From the NCBI GenBank assembly GCA_036186865.1, contig AP025049.1:23384027-23448026 (forward strand): a stretch of 64,000 bases of DNA, read 5' to 3'. This stretch comes from Eustoma russellianum (lineage: Eukaryota; Streptophyta; Magnoliopsida; Gentianales; Gentianaceae). The notes beneath the pieces were generated by a model that searched no databases, had not been told where the DNA came from, and worked only from the letters and a program-made list of their open reading frames with translations. The translations under genes were made by a program, and so were the position numbers. This document shows positions 44,093-55,098 of the stretch, in pieces (the first letter of the stretch is position 1; every line of letters begins with the position of its first letter).

Positions 44093-46115
44093 TCGTGGAA
44101 GAACAGGGGACTTATGGTATATGGTCGCTGAGTCTCAGGGTTAACAGTCCTTTGCATAACTACGGTTGCGATATCTTATAAATTTAGACTGGAATCATTA
44201 AATTATTTTATATTTTATTGTAAAGTAATATAAATTATTTATTGTAAAGTAATATAATTTATTTATATTTTATCGTCACAATTCTAGGAATAGATTATTT
44301 ATTTTTCCCACGCACCGTAGGAAAAGAAAGGCAGAGGCGCCAAAATGAAATATAGGCGCCAAAATGAAATGCTATACCATTTTCCCACCCACCATTCCCA
44401 ACATGTTGTAATCAACCACCACAAATTACTCTACTCATACATTTTTCCACCTTCTCCAAATTTTGTACTACGATCCTCAAAGATAGCTTCTTCACATTTC
44501 ATCTGTTTTCTCTCTTTCCATTTTGCGCTTATTTTTATTCCTGTCCTGACTGACTTTATTGTGTGTTCATATTGCTGATGTCCAGTAGTGAAAGCGGCGG
44601 CAAATGCAACAGGATTTCTACTCTCACGTGTACTCTCACTCTCTTCAATTCCTCAATTCATTCAGTCTACTATGATTTTGTACTTTTTACAGAAATTTCT
44701 ATGTACTTTGTCCTGTTTTGAAGTTGGATTTCTATGTTCTTTTTAATGATTCTTTGTTTCATTTTTAGTATCAAACCGTTCATTCCTTATTTTTTAGCTT
44801 GTCTTTTGTTTAATCATACTTTCCAACACACTCCTCTCCTTAACTCCCTCTGAGGTTTTGGTGCTTTAGCATTAGCTTTTCATTTTAGGGATTTTGCTAT
44901 TCCCAAATTAAGCTCTGTTTACGGCTCTTTCAACTCATTATGATTTATTTCTGTATATAGGAATAGATTATGTATGCCCGTGATAAGCTTTTAATTCATG
45001 TTAGGTACGATAGGTGAAGTCACATCATTGTTCTAAATAGTTTTCTTAATTTGCTGAGTAGAATGATCGAATAAATGTGTATCTATATTGGGTAGGAGCA
45101 GCTTCCAACTTTAACCATGTGAAATCAGGTGTAGAGATGTGAGTAGAGCAGGTTTAAAAATGAAATGTGGTTCATGAAATCAGGTGTATAGATGTACGTA
45201 GAGCAGGTGTATCTAGATTGAATAGGGTGTGACAACAAAGTTTTTATTCATATTTGACTAACCTGAAATAGTGTTCGTCGTTGATTTTGATTAAATAAAT
45301 TGTCTTGTTCATGAAATAGGGTGTGACACCAAAGTGTTTTCTTTCTTGTCTGTTTTGTTTGAATGGAGAATGAAATAGGTTTATTTACAAAAAAAAGAGA
45401 ATGGAATAGGTTTAAGGTGACATAATTTGCTTTACTTAAGTGGAGAAAGAAAGAAGGTTTAGGGGTGAATAATAGAAAGATTGGCAGAGAGGGAAGGAAT
45501 GATAAAGATGTGTAGATGACTGGGCGGGATGAAAAGAGTAAAGGAGGTTGAGAAAGGCGAAAGAATAAAGGAAACGAAAAGGTGATGGTTAGCCTTTGGA
45601 ATAAGGGACTGAGATAAAATGTGTTTTAAAAGAGGAAAAGAAAGGTAGGCCAAAAAAATGGAAAGTAGCGGTGATGGTTGGATATAAAGTTGTGATTATT
45701 TTTAAGCTTATTTTATGATAGGTGTTGGTATCTAGTTTTTTTCTTTCTATTTCCTGAATTTCCTCACTAACACAATAGCACACCATATCTCTATTATTAT
45801 GTCATTTATGCAAGTACATATAGAGCCGGGGGTATCACTGGAAGCAGACTCTCTATCCCTTGGGATAGAGGTATTGTATGCCTACTACTTACCCTCCCTA
45901 GACCCTAACGATAGCTTTAGTGGTCGTTGGGATATACTGGGTACGGTTGATGATGTTGATGAATACTTCTTGCTAATTCACTTGATTTAGATCCATATAT
46001 CGTTAACTACTGCTTATCTAAACATGTTGCTCTGCATGCAAAAGAAATAGTGAAAATGAGAGAATCCTAAAAAAGGTCTAAAGGAAAAGAAAAGAGAATA
46101 GAAAATGAGACGACT
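44093..46115. other. Spacer between the two CACTA genes
   Basis: AT-rich and non-coding apart from an RTE fragment at 45740-45962. Two E2F-type motifs GGCGCCAAAA lie at 44336-44345 and 44355-44364. A pyrimidine-rich stretch follows at 44400-44560. Confidence 0.55.
45740..45962 (+). mobile_element. RTE-type LINE 3' end inside the CACTA element
   Basis: Matches 13745-13972, including ATCTCTATTATTATGTCAT and the CAGACTCTCTATCC block, with a (GAT)/(GTT) tail ending near 45962. A TSD was not clear. It shows that RTE elements moved after this CACTA copy formed. Confidence 0.75.
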
Positions 46116-47911
46116 ATGGATTTGAATGCTCAAATTTCTCCTATTCCGCCACCAATTACCCATGATGAACATCCAGAAACCGCTACAAATCCTTCTCTAC
46201 AAAATGCATTGGGTTTGTCATCACAAGAGCCATCATCTACCTCACATCCATTACTTCCAGACAGCTCTTCAATGCCATCAAACTCTAAACGTCGACGGGC
46301 TGCTGGTCCTATATCGATATATATTTACGAGAATGGAGTGCAATATAAATATTTAATAATTTTTTTCTGGTCTCAAACAAAATCTTATTTGTCGTTAGCC
46401 ATAGTTTTCAGCCTGATAATGAGCCAGTTAGCAAAATTGTGACGATATTCAAAAGTATGTTTGGACGAGCTGCTGGAACATGGTGTAGTACTCCTCAAGA
46501 TGTTTGAGATATTTGGTTTGAAGAGTTTCGGGTAAATACATGTTTTTATTAGTATAAGTTCTTGTATTTCATTGACTAACAAGCAGAGAGTAATAGAAAA
46601 TTCTTTTTGTATTAATCTTTTTCTTGGTCACTTTTTTGATATAAATAGTATTTTCTTTTTCTTACTATGTTTCATATGTTTTCTAAATATAGAAGGAATG
46701 CAAGTGGCCGAAAAAACAAGAACATCTCGTCCGCAAAGCCTTTCACAAGAACGGGTGTAAGCGTTTTAAGGACATGTTAACTGAGGTGAAAAGTAGTAAA
46801 GCGCAACCAAAATGGATGTTCGATGATGCTTACAAAAGGATACTAGAATATTGGAACTCTTAGAAACACAAGAGATATTCAAATGCAAATAAAAAGAATA
46901 GACTAGGTAGAGATGGTTCCAGACCAAGATTACACACAGCTGGGGCAAAACCACTTTATGTGATAGAGCAAGAGATGGTATGTTTATGATTTACTCATTG
47001 CTAGTTCAAACGGAGGCCCACAATAGAAGAGTTGGTGAATCGCACTCATACGCATGCAGCCACTCACCAAAAAGCTGGAAAACATGTTGATAAAAAATCT
47101 TAATCCATAATGGTGAGTCTTTTTCTTCTCGAGAAGAGTTGGTGAATCGCACTCATTCTAATGTGTTTAAGACATATTTGTTTTAGTGATTTTTAATGGT
47201 TTTAAGAGTTATTTTTCTTTCTTTGTTTTGTTTTGTTTCTAATTATCTAGGTTTCAGAATTTCTATGGATTGTAATAGGAGAAATTGGTCTTTTATTTAA
47301 AAGTAAAGCATCTTTTCTTTTTCCCTTTAACGAACAAAAGGAGTCAACTGCAACATATACATATATTGGAATTGACTGTGAATTAATTCTACACCATTTC
47401 TACCAATATATTATTCTTAAACTAAAATAGACTTAATTTCTTTAGATGATTGAATTGTATATTTTCTTGATGCGTTTCACTATCTTTTTTTTCAATTTTT
47501 TGTTTATAGCTTGAGTACTCTGAGAAGTTAGCAGCAGCTAAAACTGCAACAACTGAAAAAGAAAATGACTCAATAAGTGAAGGGACTGGAAATAGTTCAA
47601 CCCCTCATGTAATCAATGAAATGTCTATATATTTGGAAGTTATTTGCGGAGTTAAGAAAGGAGGGACCATATATTGGTTGGGAAGTTTGACTGGGAAGCA
47701 AGTTTGAGGTCTTCCTCGTACAAGTGAACGAAGAAAGAATGAGCAAGAGATGGTTGAAAACATGAAACAATTAGAAGGTCGAAATCAAATATTAGAGAAG
47801 GAAGTTCAGAAGATGAAAAAGCAGATGGCACTACTAGCACGTCTTCAAGTTGATGGAGAACAAAGCGAGGATACAGATGATTCTAGTGACGAACATGATG
47901 AAGATGAGTAG
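46116..47911 (+). pseudogene. Second CACTA gene (Transposase_24 / TnpA-like)
   Basis: Starts at ATG 46116 with a Pro/Ser-rich N-terminus (MDLNAQISPIPPP) and a basic KRRRAAGP. The conserved En/Spm region follows in pieces: FGRAAGTWCSTPQD and DIWFEEFR near 46460-46530, and KNGCKRFKDMLTEVKS near 46750-46800. A C-terminal coiled coil (EMVENMKQLEGRNQILEKE) and an acidic tail (SEDTDDSSDEHDEDE) end at TAG 47909-47911. Introns probably separate the parts, and stops occur (near 46505 and 46861). The family is thought to bind the subterminal repeats. Confidence 0.78.
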
Positions 47912-48189
47912 ATCTCTTATATTGATTTAAAATATCTTTTTTTGGATTATTAGTTTGATTTGATTATGCATTAGTTTGATGCAATGAGATGCTTGATATA
48001 TCATTGTTGGAACCTGTAGATGTTTGTTTTGGCATTTGAACGTGTTCTCTATGACATTGTGAATGATTTTATAATGTACTTGTGAATTTTTGAATATTGG
48101 TGTTATTTAATATGCTGGATATTTAATATAGGAAAAATAGAAATGCTATTGATTTAATACATAAAAATGGTGAAAATAAAAAATAAAAA

Positions 48190-48668
48190 AATAAAAGAAT
48201 CTGTCGGAATTCAGTCGGGTATATTATTTGATTATATTCTGTAGGAAAGTATCTTCAGGTTTTCTACAAAGTATGCCATGATGAAATGTGAACGTACACT
48301 TTGTTAAAATTCCGTAGGAGTAGAACGTTTGACTCTTTTCTGAAGCAAAACAGCTTCAAATTTCCTACAGACCTCGCACAGTGAAAAAGAAAAATATTTT
48401 GCTCAAATTCTGTTGGAAGACAATTTTGCCAACATTTAGTCGGAAGTTCGAGTTTTCATTCTAATAAAATTCCAGCAATTTCATTGATCGGACATTGGTC
48501 GGCAACAAGCAACAAACAAATATATCCGTCGGAATAGTTTTACTTTCCGTCAAGCCATATTGTGGCGGCGTAAATCGGTCGGAAGGTTGTCGGAAAAGTA
48601 TATTTTCTGACAGAAATGTCCTTATTCCAACAGATTTTATCGGTCGGAAGTAAAGCAAATTCTTGTAG
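48190..48668. repeat. Right subterminal repeat region of the CACTA element
   Basis: Mirrors the left arm: TGTCGGAATTCAGTCGG near 48202, ATCGGTCGGAAG near 48573 and 48649, and similar units. It ends at TTCTTGTAG. Confidence 0.8.
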
Positions 48669-48670
48669 AT

Positions 48671-51102
48671 CTAGGTGGAAAACATTACACCTTTGTGGTG
48701 GTAGGCTACTTCTCTAGGTACACTTGGGTCATGTTTTTAGGTAAAAATAATGATGCATGCCTAGAGTTTATAAAACTTTGTAGAAGATTAGAAAATCAAA
48801 AAGAAGACGCAATTAAAGAAATTAGAAGTGATAGAGGTGGAGAGTTTGATGGTGAGTTTCAAGAATTCTGTGTATCCAAAGGGTATGGACATAATTTCTC
48901 GGCTCCAAGAACTCCTCAATAAAATGGTGTTGCAGAAAAAAAAATAGAACACTTCAAGAAATGAGGAGAACCATGCTAAATGAATTTGAGCTACCCAAGT
49001 ATTTTTGGGCCAAAGCGGTAAACACCGCTTGTCATATGATCAATAGAATTTACTTGAGACCATCTCTGAAAAAGACTCCTTATAAGTTTTGGAAAGGTAG
49101 AGTACCAAATATTGGTTATTTCAAGATATTTGGTTGTAAGTATTTTATACTTAACACCAAAAATAACTTGGATAAACTCGATTTCAAAGCGGATGAAGGA
49201 ATCTTTATGGGATATGCTCAAAATAGCAAGGAATTTAGAGTATATAACGAAAGGAGTATGGAAGTTGAAGAATCAATTCATGTCAAGTTCAGTGAACTCC
49301 TTGAGGATGAACCATGCATAGATGATGATGATGATGATGAAATAATTGAAGTAAGCCACATAGAAAAATTTGAGAATCCAAAAGGGAATATTATCATTGA
49401 CCTTAGGATTGAACCACTTGAGCCTAAAATTAAAGATGAAGAAATAGGAGGAGACACTTCAAATTTACCGGATTCATATAAATATAAGAAAGATCACCCA
49501 AAAGAACTAATACTAGGTGAAACAAGTCAAGACATAATGACAAGAATAAAATTTAATGAAAACGTCTTCATTTCACAAGTTGAGCCTAAAAATATAAAAG
49601 AAGCAATCAATGATGAAGATTGGATATTAGCCATGCAAGAAGAGCTAAATCAATTTGAAAGAAGTGATGTTTGGGAATCAGTGGCTAAACATAGTGATCA
49701 CCCTATAATTGGCACTAAATGGGTATTTAGAAACAAAATGGATGATAAAGGAAACATGACTAGAAACAAAGATAGGTTAGTAGCTCAAGGATATAGACAA
49801 GAAGAAGGCATAGACTATGATGAGACCTTTGCCCCCGTACCTAGGTTAGAAGCTATTAGAATGCAATTAGCATATGCATGCTATAAGGATATCAAATTAT
49901 ATCAAATGGATGTGAAATCTGCATTCTTGAATGGAATAATTCAAGAAGAGGTGTATGTAGTTCAACCACCAGGGTTTGAAAATCATGATTATCCAAATCA
50001 TGTATTTAAACTCAAAAAGGCTCTTTATGGACTTAAACAAGCTCCTAGAGCATGGTATGAAAGATTAATTTCCTACTTGAAAATAAGTTTTCAAGAGGAA
50101 AAGTCGACACTACTCTTTTTATTAAAGAACAATGAAACCATCAATTGCTTGTTCAAATTTATGTTGATGATATCATATTTGGTGCTACTAATGATTCTCT
50201 TTGTGAGCATTTTGCTAAATTGATGAAAGGAGAATTTGAGATGAGCATGATGGGTGAACTCAATTACTTTCTTGGTCTTTAAAACAAACAAACTCAAGAT
50301 GGAGTGTACATATCTCAAACAAAGTACACAAAGGATTTACCCAAGAAATACAAATTTGAGGATGGAAGAAGTGTGAGCACACCAATGAGCACAAGTACAA
50401 AGCTTGATAAAGACGAAAAAGGAAAGTCGGTTGAGGTAACCAAATATAGGGGTATGATTGGTAGTTTACTTTATTTAACAGCTAGTAGACCGGATATTTT
50501 TCATGTTGTGTGCTTATGTGCTAGATTTCAAAGTATGCCTAAGAAATTGTATTCAGTTTCCATTAAACGTATCTTTAGGTATTTGAAAGGAACCTTGAAC
50601 TTTGGGTTGTTTTATCCCAAAAATGGTTGTTTTGATTTAAGAGGGTATAGTGACTCCGACTATGAAAGAAACTTAGTCGATAGAAAAGCACCTCTTGACA
50701 TGCCAATTCCTTGGAGATTGCTTAGTTTCTTGGTTCTCCAAGAAACAAAATAGTGTGTCACTTTCAACGACGGAATCCGAATATATATCGGCCGCTTCTT
50801 CTTGTGCACAATTACTTTGGATGATCAACACCTTAAATGATTACAACGTTAAGTTTGATAAAGTCTCCATCTTATGTGACAACACATCAGCGATAAGTAT
50901 AGCAAAAAAACCGGTACACCATAGCAAGACCAAACATATTGAAGTGAGACATCACTTCATAAGGGATTGCATTCAAAAAGGATTAGTATACGTTGAATTT
51001 GTTCCAACCAATGACCAACTAGTGGATATTTTTACCAAATCCCTCCCTACTGAGACATTCAAATCAATTAGAACAAGATTAGGGATGATAAACAATGATT
51101 AG
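48671..51102 (+). pseudogene. Copia G: integrase, reverse transcriptase and RNase H
   Basis: Resumes with LGGKHYTFVVV. Integrase: RSDRGGEFDGEF near 48825 and NGVAEKK near 48922, preceded by a stop in the PQ-NG motif; [17 protein letters not shown] near 49185. An acidic linker (DDDDDDE) is near 49325. Reverse transcriptase runs from about 49620 ([39 protein letters not shown]), with YVDD at 50160-50171 in a shifted frame. RNase H is at 50640-51000 (STTESEYISAASSCAQLLW, SILCDNTSAISIAKKP) and ends at the TAG 51100-51102 (LGMINND). The sequence order and motifs are those of Sireviruses. Confidence 0.9.
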
Positions 51103-51129
51103 AGGGTCAAAACTGTCAAAAAGAGAGAT

Positions 51130-51260
51130 TCCAGCATACATCGATCGATCTATGTAGTTGTTTGAGAGACTGATATAAAACAGACATCGATCGATCGAAG
51201 TTGAGGACATCGATCGATTGAAGTCGCAGACATTGATTAATCGATGTCATCGCGGGCAGG
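51130..51260. repeat. ATCGATCGAT-rich segment after copia G pol
   Basis: Contains at least four ATCGATCGA-type palindromes, like the LTR of copia B (4925-5165) and the copia G 3' LTR (53840-54175). Confidence 0.8.
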
Positions 51261-51469
51261 ATAATTAAAAGCTACAAAATAACTTTTCTTCTCACTTTCT
51301 TCTTCCCTAAATAAGAACCCTAGCCCTTTTTCTCTAAAGAACTCAAAATCCATCTCTATAACTCAAAATTCTTACGCAAATCTTCATTCTCTCTTCAATT
51401 CATCATTCTTTGCACACATCTCATCATTCCCATTACCATTCTCTCCAAAATTTCGTACTCAAATCTCCA

Positions 51470-52954
51470 ATGACCCCCAAAACGAAAAACCCATCCAAAA
51501 GGCAAATAACATCTCATGAGGAATGGAATGTGCCTCAACAATCTCGTCCTTAAGTCCCAACGGGGTCTAGAACACAAGGACTAAAGACTAGGGCAACCCC
51601 ATCTCAAGAATGTATGTTAGCTGATGTAAGGGGAGGCTTGTACTCAACAATTTTCCCTGGCTCAAATCAGGGGAATATTAGGATGCCTTAAAGGAGACAA
51701 CTGGTACAGGTACATTCAACTATATATCACTTAGAGCTTAATTATTATTTAATGAATGGGAAGACCATAAAAGATCCACCATTCCATTGAAATTGCTTAA
51801 AATTGTGAATATTTTGAGCAATGAGGAGTTGAGACCGATCATCAATTGGTTTGATGATCAAAGATGGAGACCGGTTCGGGATGTATCAAAAATGAGTTAC
51901 ATGTCCACCCGATACACAAGAATTTTTTTATGGTAATATGTGGGTAGAGTATCTAAATGGCATGCCTTTTTGTTAGATTCAGTCGTAGAAGGTCATCTTG
52001 TTTAATTGATTCAAAAACAATAAATGAACTTCTTGGTGTTCCTGATGAGGGTGTTGATGATTTTGATCCTTGGAAGTGGGATAACTACAAGTACAAAGTA
52101 TCCGGAGATGAAGTTAAAACCTTCCTTGGTTTTCATCCCACCAAAAACATGAATGACATGCCTTTAGTGTATCGAGTTTTACTTGCCATTTTCACCTTTT
52201 GTGTCAATGTTAAATCAGCCAAAGATCCAAGTAGCTTAGATTTTTACATTGCCTATCGTATAGCTATGAGGAAGCAACTAAATTTTAGGGAGATTGTGTT
52301 TACAAATATGTGGGAGGCGGTAACTAAGAAATCCAAAGTCCTTCCTTATAGCAATCTCATTTATAGTTTGCTAAGAAAGTCAAGTGTGGAGTTGAATGAT
52401 GAATATGAGGAGAAAATAGCCTCTCGAGACTATTACATAAAGACCAACATTCAACAAATTGTCACGGAAAGAAGCGCAACGGCGAGGTGGTCAAAATGAA
52501 CAAGAGGAAGAAGAAGCTGAAAATATCCCAGCCGAAGAACCAATACCTCCAACACAACCCACTGAGCACCCCCACTGAACCCCCATCTCAACCCCAAGCA
52601 CAACCTCCAACGCAATCAAATCCTACCACCCGAGTGGACAAGGGAAAAGCTCCGATAGAGAAAGACAGTGATTCAGAGGTGCCATTTGATGCGGAGGGGC
52701 AAATTAACGATTTACATTGTTATCTTGGTGAATGGAGAGAAGACCTAACAAAGGAAGCAGTGCGCATTGATAATCTTGAGAAAGATTACAAAAAAAAACT
52801 CCAGGACAGTATCAAGACGTTAGAAACAAAGATCGACACTCAATTCGCGACTCTGCAAACGGAGCTGAATATTCAGAAGTCCAAGTACCATAAACTGAAG
52901 ACAAAACTTAAAGCAGCTCTATCCAGACTATGCTTCTCTTCCGATGAAGAATAG
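51470..52954 (+). pseudogene. Extra (env-position) ORF of copia G
   Basis: Starts at ATG 51470 (MTPKTKNPSKRQ). Stops interrupt the N-terminal part. From 51957 to 52496 there is a long frame with SKTINELLGVPDEGVDDF and KTFLGFHPTKNMNDMPLVYR, resembling the 'putative plant transposon protein' domain found downstream of pol in plant retroelements. A frameshift near 52490 leads to a Pro/Gln-rich region and a C-terminal coiled coil (52700-52930) ending CFSSDEE. Sireviruses carry an ORF here, sometimes called envelope-like; I see no signal peptide or membrane segment in this one. Function unknown. Confidence 0.7.
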
Positions 52955-53693
52955 TGTTCTTAGCTCCCCCTATTCCCCTCGTAGCTATAGGATTGGCTTA
53001 GAAGTTGAGTTTACTTATGTATCTTAAAACTTTGTATTTTCTTGATGATATTTGAATCCTTCATTCTCTTATCTTTTGCTATTTTTTTATGTTTTCAAAA
53101 AGGGAGAGAAGTTGGTATTTGGCATAAGTTGCATAAGTTGGTATTTGGCATGGCATGGTTAAGTTGGTATTTTGGCATAAGTTGGTATTTGGCATAACTT
53201 GCATAAGTTGGTATTTGGCATGGCATAGTGGCACTGCTATGAGAAGTTGCTAATGGTTGTTTTTGGTTATTGAAGTTACTTGGTCTTGACATTGTTTGAT
53301 GTAACTTGCATGAGTTGCTAGATATATTGCTTGATATTGGCATAAGGTTATAACATTGGAGATGGTGTGAGAACAAGTATTATGGGCATGCTTGCTTTAA
53401 GAAATATGTAAAATGCTTGTTTGATAAAAACTTTGGTACACATGTTAAAAATGTGAGAATATAGAATTTGATGCATAATTTGATTGAGGAGGAGCATTTT
53501 GATATTGTTATCATACTTATTGATTTTGGGAAGATTACATGTTGATGGGAGCTTTTGATATGATTTATGTAATGAGGATGCATGGACTAAGGGAGAGACG
53601 TAAAACGTCAAGTTTAGCTAGATCAAATGTAAATTTTTCAGAGTAAAAACATCTTTTGAATCATGGTTTTGAAATCATCAAAAAGAGGGAGAT
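52955..53693. other. 3' non-coding region of copia G
   Basis: Includes a tandem array at 53108-53226 with about five copies of AAGTTGGTATTTGGCAT separated by short spacers. AAAAAGAGGGAGAT (53680-53693) directly before the LTR is the polypurine tract. No gene. Confidence 0.75.
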
Positions 53694-55098
53694 TGTTAAG
53701 ATATAAAATATTTTGATGTGAAGTTGTTTTAAATAAGTTAAATTTACACTTGAGATTTGATGCAAAATGAGAAGAATACACTATGTCAAAAATGGTTGAG
53801 ATTGGAACTTACTGTCCAACAACGATCTCTCAGACTGAGGACACCGATCGATGGATGTCACTTCAGTCTCTCCAAAGAGAGACTTCGATCGATCGATGTA
53901 AGGCATAAAAGTTTCTGTCCAACATCGATCTCTCAGACTGAGGACATCGATCGATCGATGTCACTCCAGTCTCTCCCAAGAGAGACTTTGATCGATCGAT
54001 GTCAGATAGAAAAGTTTCTGTCCAACATCGATCTCTCAGTCCAGGGGACATTGATCGGTCGATGTCACATCAGTCTCTCTAGGAGAGACTTCGATCGATC
54101 GATGTCAAGAAGATTCAAAACTGAAAAGTTTCTAGAGGACATCGATATCTCAGCCAGGCACTTCGATCGATCGATGTCCCCCAGAATTCAAATTTTTATG
54201 AACGTTGGAACAAAATCCAAGTGAGATTCATGGCATTTTCTCTATCCAATTTTGCTCAAATTTCTTGTGGACTTTACTCTAACATAATACATGCTTCCTT
54301 GACTATTATATCCATGTCTAAGCCATTCTAGAGTGGCTATTGAGGATCAAATCACTTCATAGGGTGGCTAAAGCCTATTTGGACATTATCTTGACATTTG
54401 ATGTAGTTGAAGACATAATGGAGGCTTCAAAACGTGGTGAACATCTCCTATAAATGGATGAATCTTGGATGAGGCAAAAACACACTTTCACCATCATCAA
54501 ACTTCATTATTCATTGTTGTATATTTCTCTCATATTTGTAAATGTGCTTAAAGCTTGTTAAACCTTTCTTTGTTCTTCATTGTTGTATATTAAGAGATAG
54601 AGAGTCTAACACAAGAGGAACAATAAATATTTGATCTCTTGCTTGTGTTTAGACTAGTAAGAAAGTGTGAATCCCCAATACTTCCTTCAACCCATTGTTA
54701 GAAAGTTCTCGAGAGAACTTTGTTGAAGTTGTGAGGTAGCAAGAAATTGTTCTTCCTTAAAGATGTAGTTGTTGTGGTTGCACAAAGGTATTTTGTGCAA
54801 GAAGTTGTTGTTGTGGTTTCTTACATGAAGGTGTTAATGTCAGTGTTGTTGTGGTTGTTCTTATTAGCTTTAATAAGAAGAGTAGTTGTTGAAAATCCAC
54901 TTTGGCAACAAAGTGGTAGTGGAGTAGAATCATTTGGTATTCGAACCACTTTATATCCGGTTTATTCATTCATTGTCTCTCATCTCCCATTTTTGCTTTG
55001 ATTTTGAATTCTATTTGAGTTGAGCCACAAAAGAAAATTCCGCAAAATTGCCCAACACTCTATTCACCCCCACTCTAGAGCGTGTTACGGACCTAACA
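53694..55098 (+). repeat. 3' LTR of copia G
   Basis: Begins TGTTAAGATATAA after the polypurine tract and ends GGACCTAACA. The part before the end, with TTCACCCCCACTCTAGAG, is typical of Sirevirus LTR ends by recall. It contains a four-unit tandem repeat (53823 onward) and TTG-rich sequence at 54760-54870. The 5' partner is missing, so the start rests on the PPT and TG. Confidence 0.8.
53823..54185. repeat. Tandem repeat of about 103 bp, four units, rich in ATCGATCGAT
   Basis: Unit starts (CGATCTCTCAG or CGATATCTCAG) at 53823, 53926, 54029 and 54143, so periods of 103, 103 and 114. Each unit contains two ATCGATCGATGT-type palindromes and a GAGAGACTT / AGTCTCTC inverted pair. Confidence 0.88.

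Larger units (their letters stand above)
38751..48670 (+). mobile_element. CACTA/En-Spm transposon inside copia G integrase
   Basis: About 9.9 kb. Ends read CTACAGAAAAC on the left (from 38753) and, on the minus strand, CTACAAGAATTTGC from the right (48668), close to the common CACTACAAGAA terminus with the first two bases changed. Both flanks carry subterminal repeats with the core GTCGGAATTC. Two gene regions are present, a tnp2-type transposase and a second En/Spm protein. A 3-bp TSD cannot be confirmed (TAC against CTA). Joining its flanks restores the order of the copia G integrase. Confidence 0.88.
37718..55098 (+). mobile_element. Copia G: Sirevirus-type element, 5'-truncated and split by CACTA
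   Basis: Two parts of one plus-strand element: 37718-38750 (late gag to early integrase) and 48671-55098 (integrase to 3' LTR). They join in the integrase around the tyrosine-serine-rich YFSRYTW segment. After pol comes an extra ORF and a long LTR of 1405 bp, both typical of the Sirevirus (SIRE/Maximus) clade. The 5' LTR, PBS and gag start are missing; the left edge coincides with the end of the dispersed repeat. Confidence 0.85.

Noticed and set aside
53823..54185. CRISPR-like array
   Set aside because: Repeats of about 103 bp in a plant LTR with no unique spacers of constant size. They are tandem repeats of the LTR.
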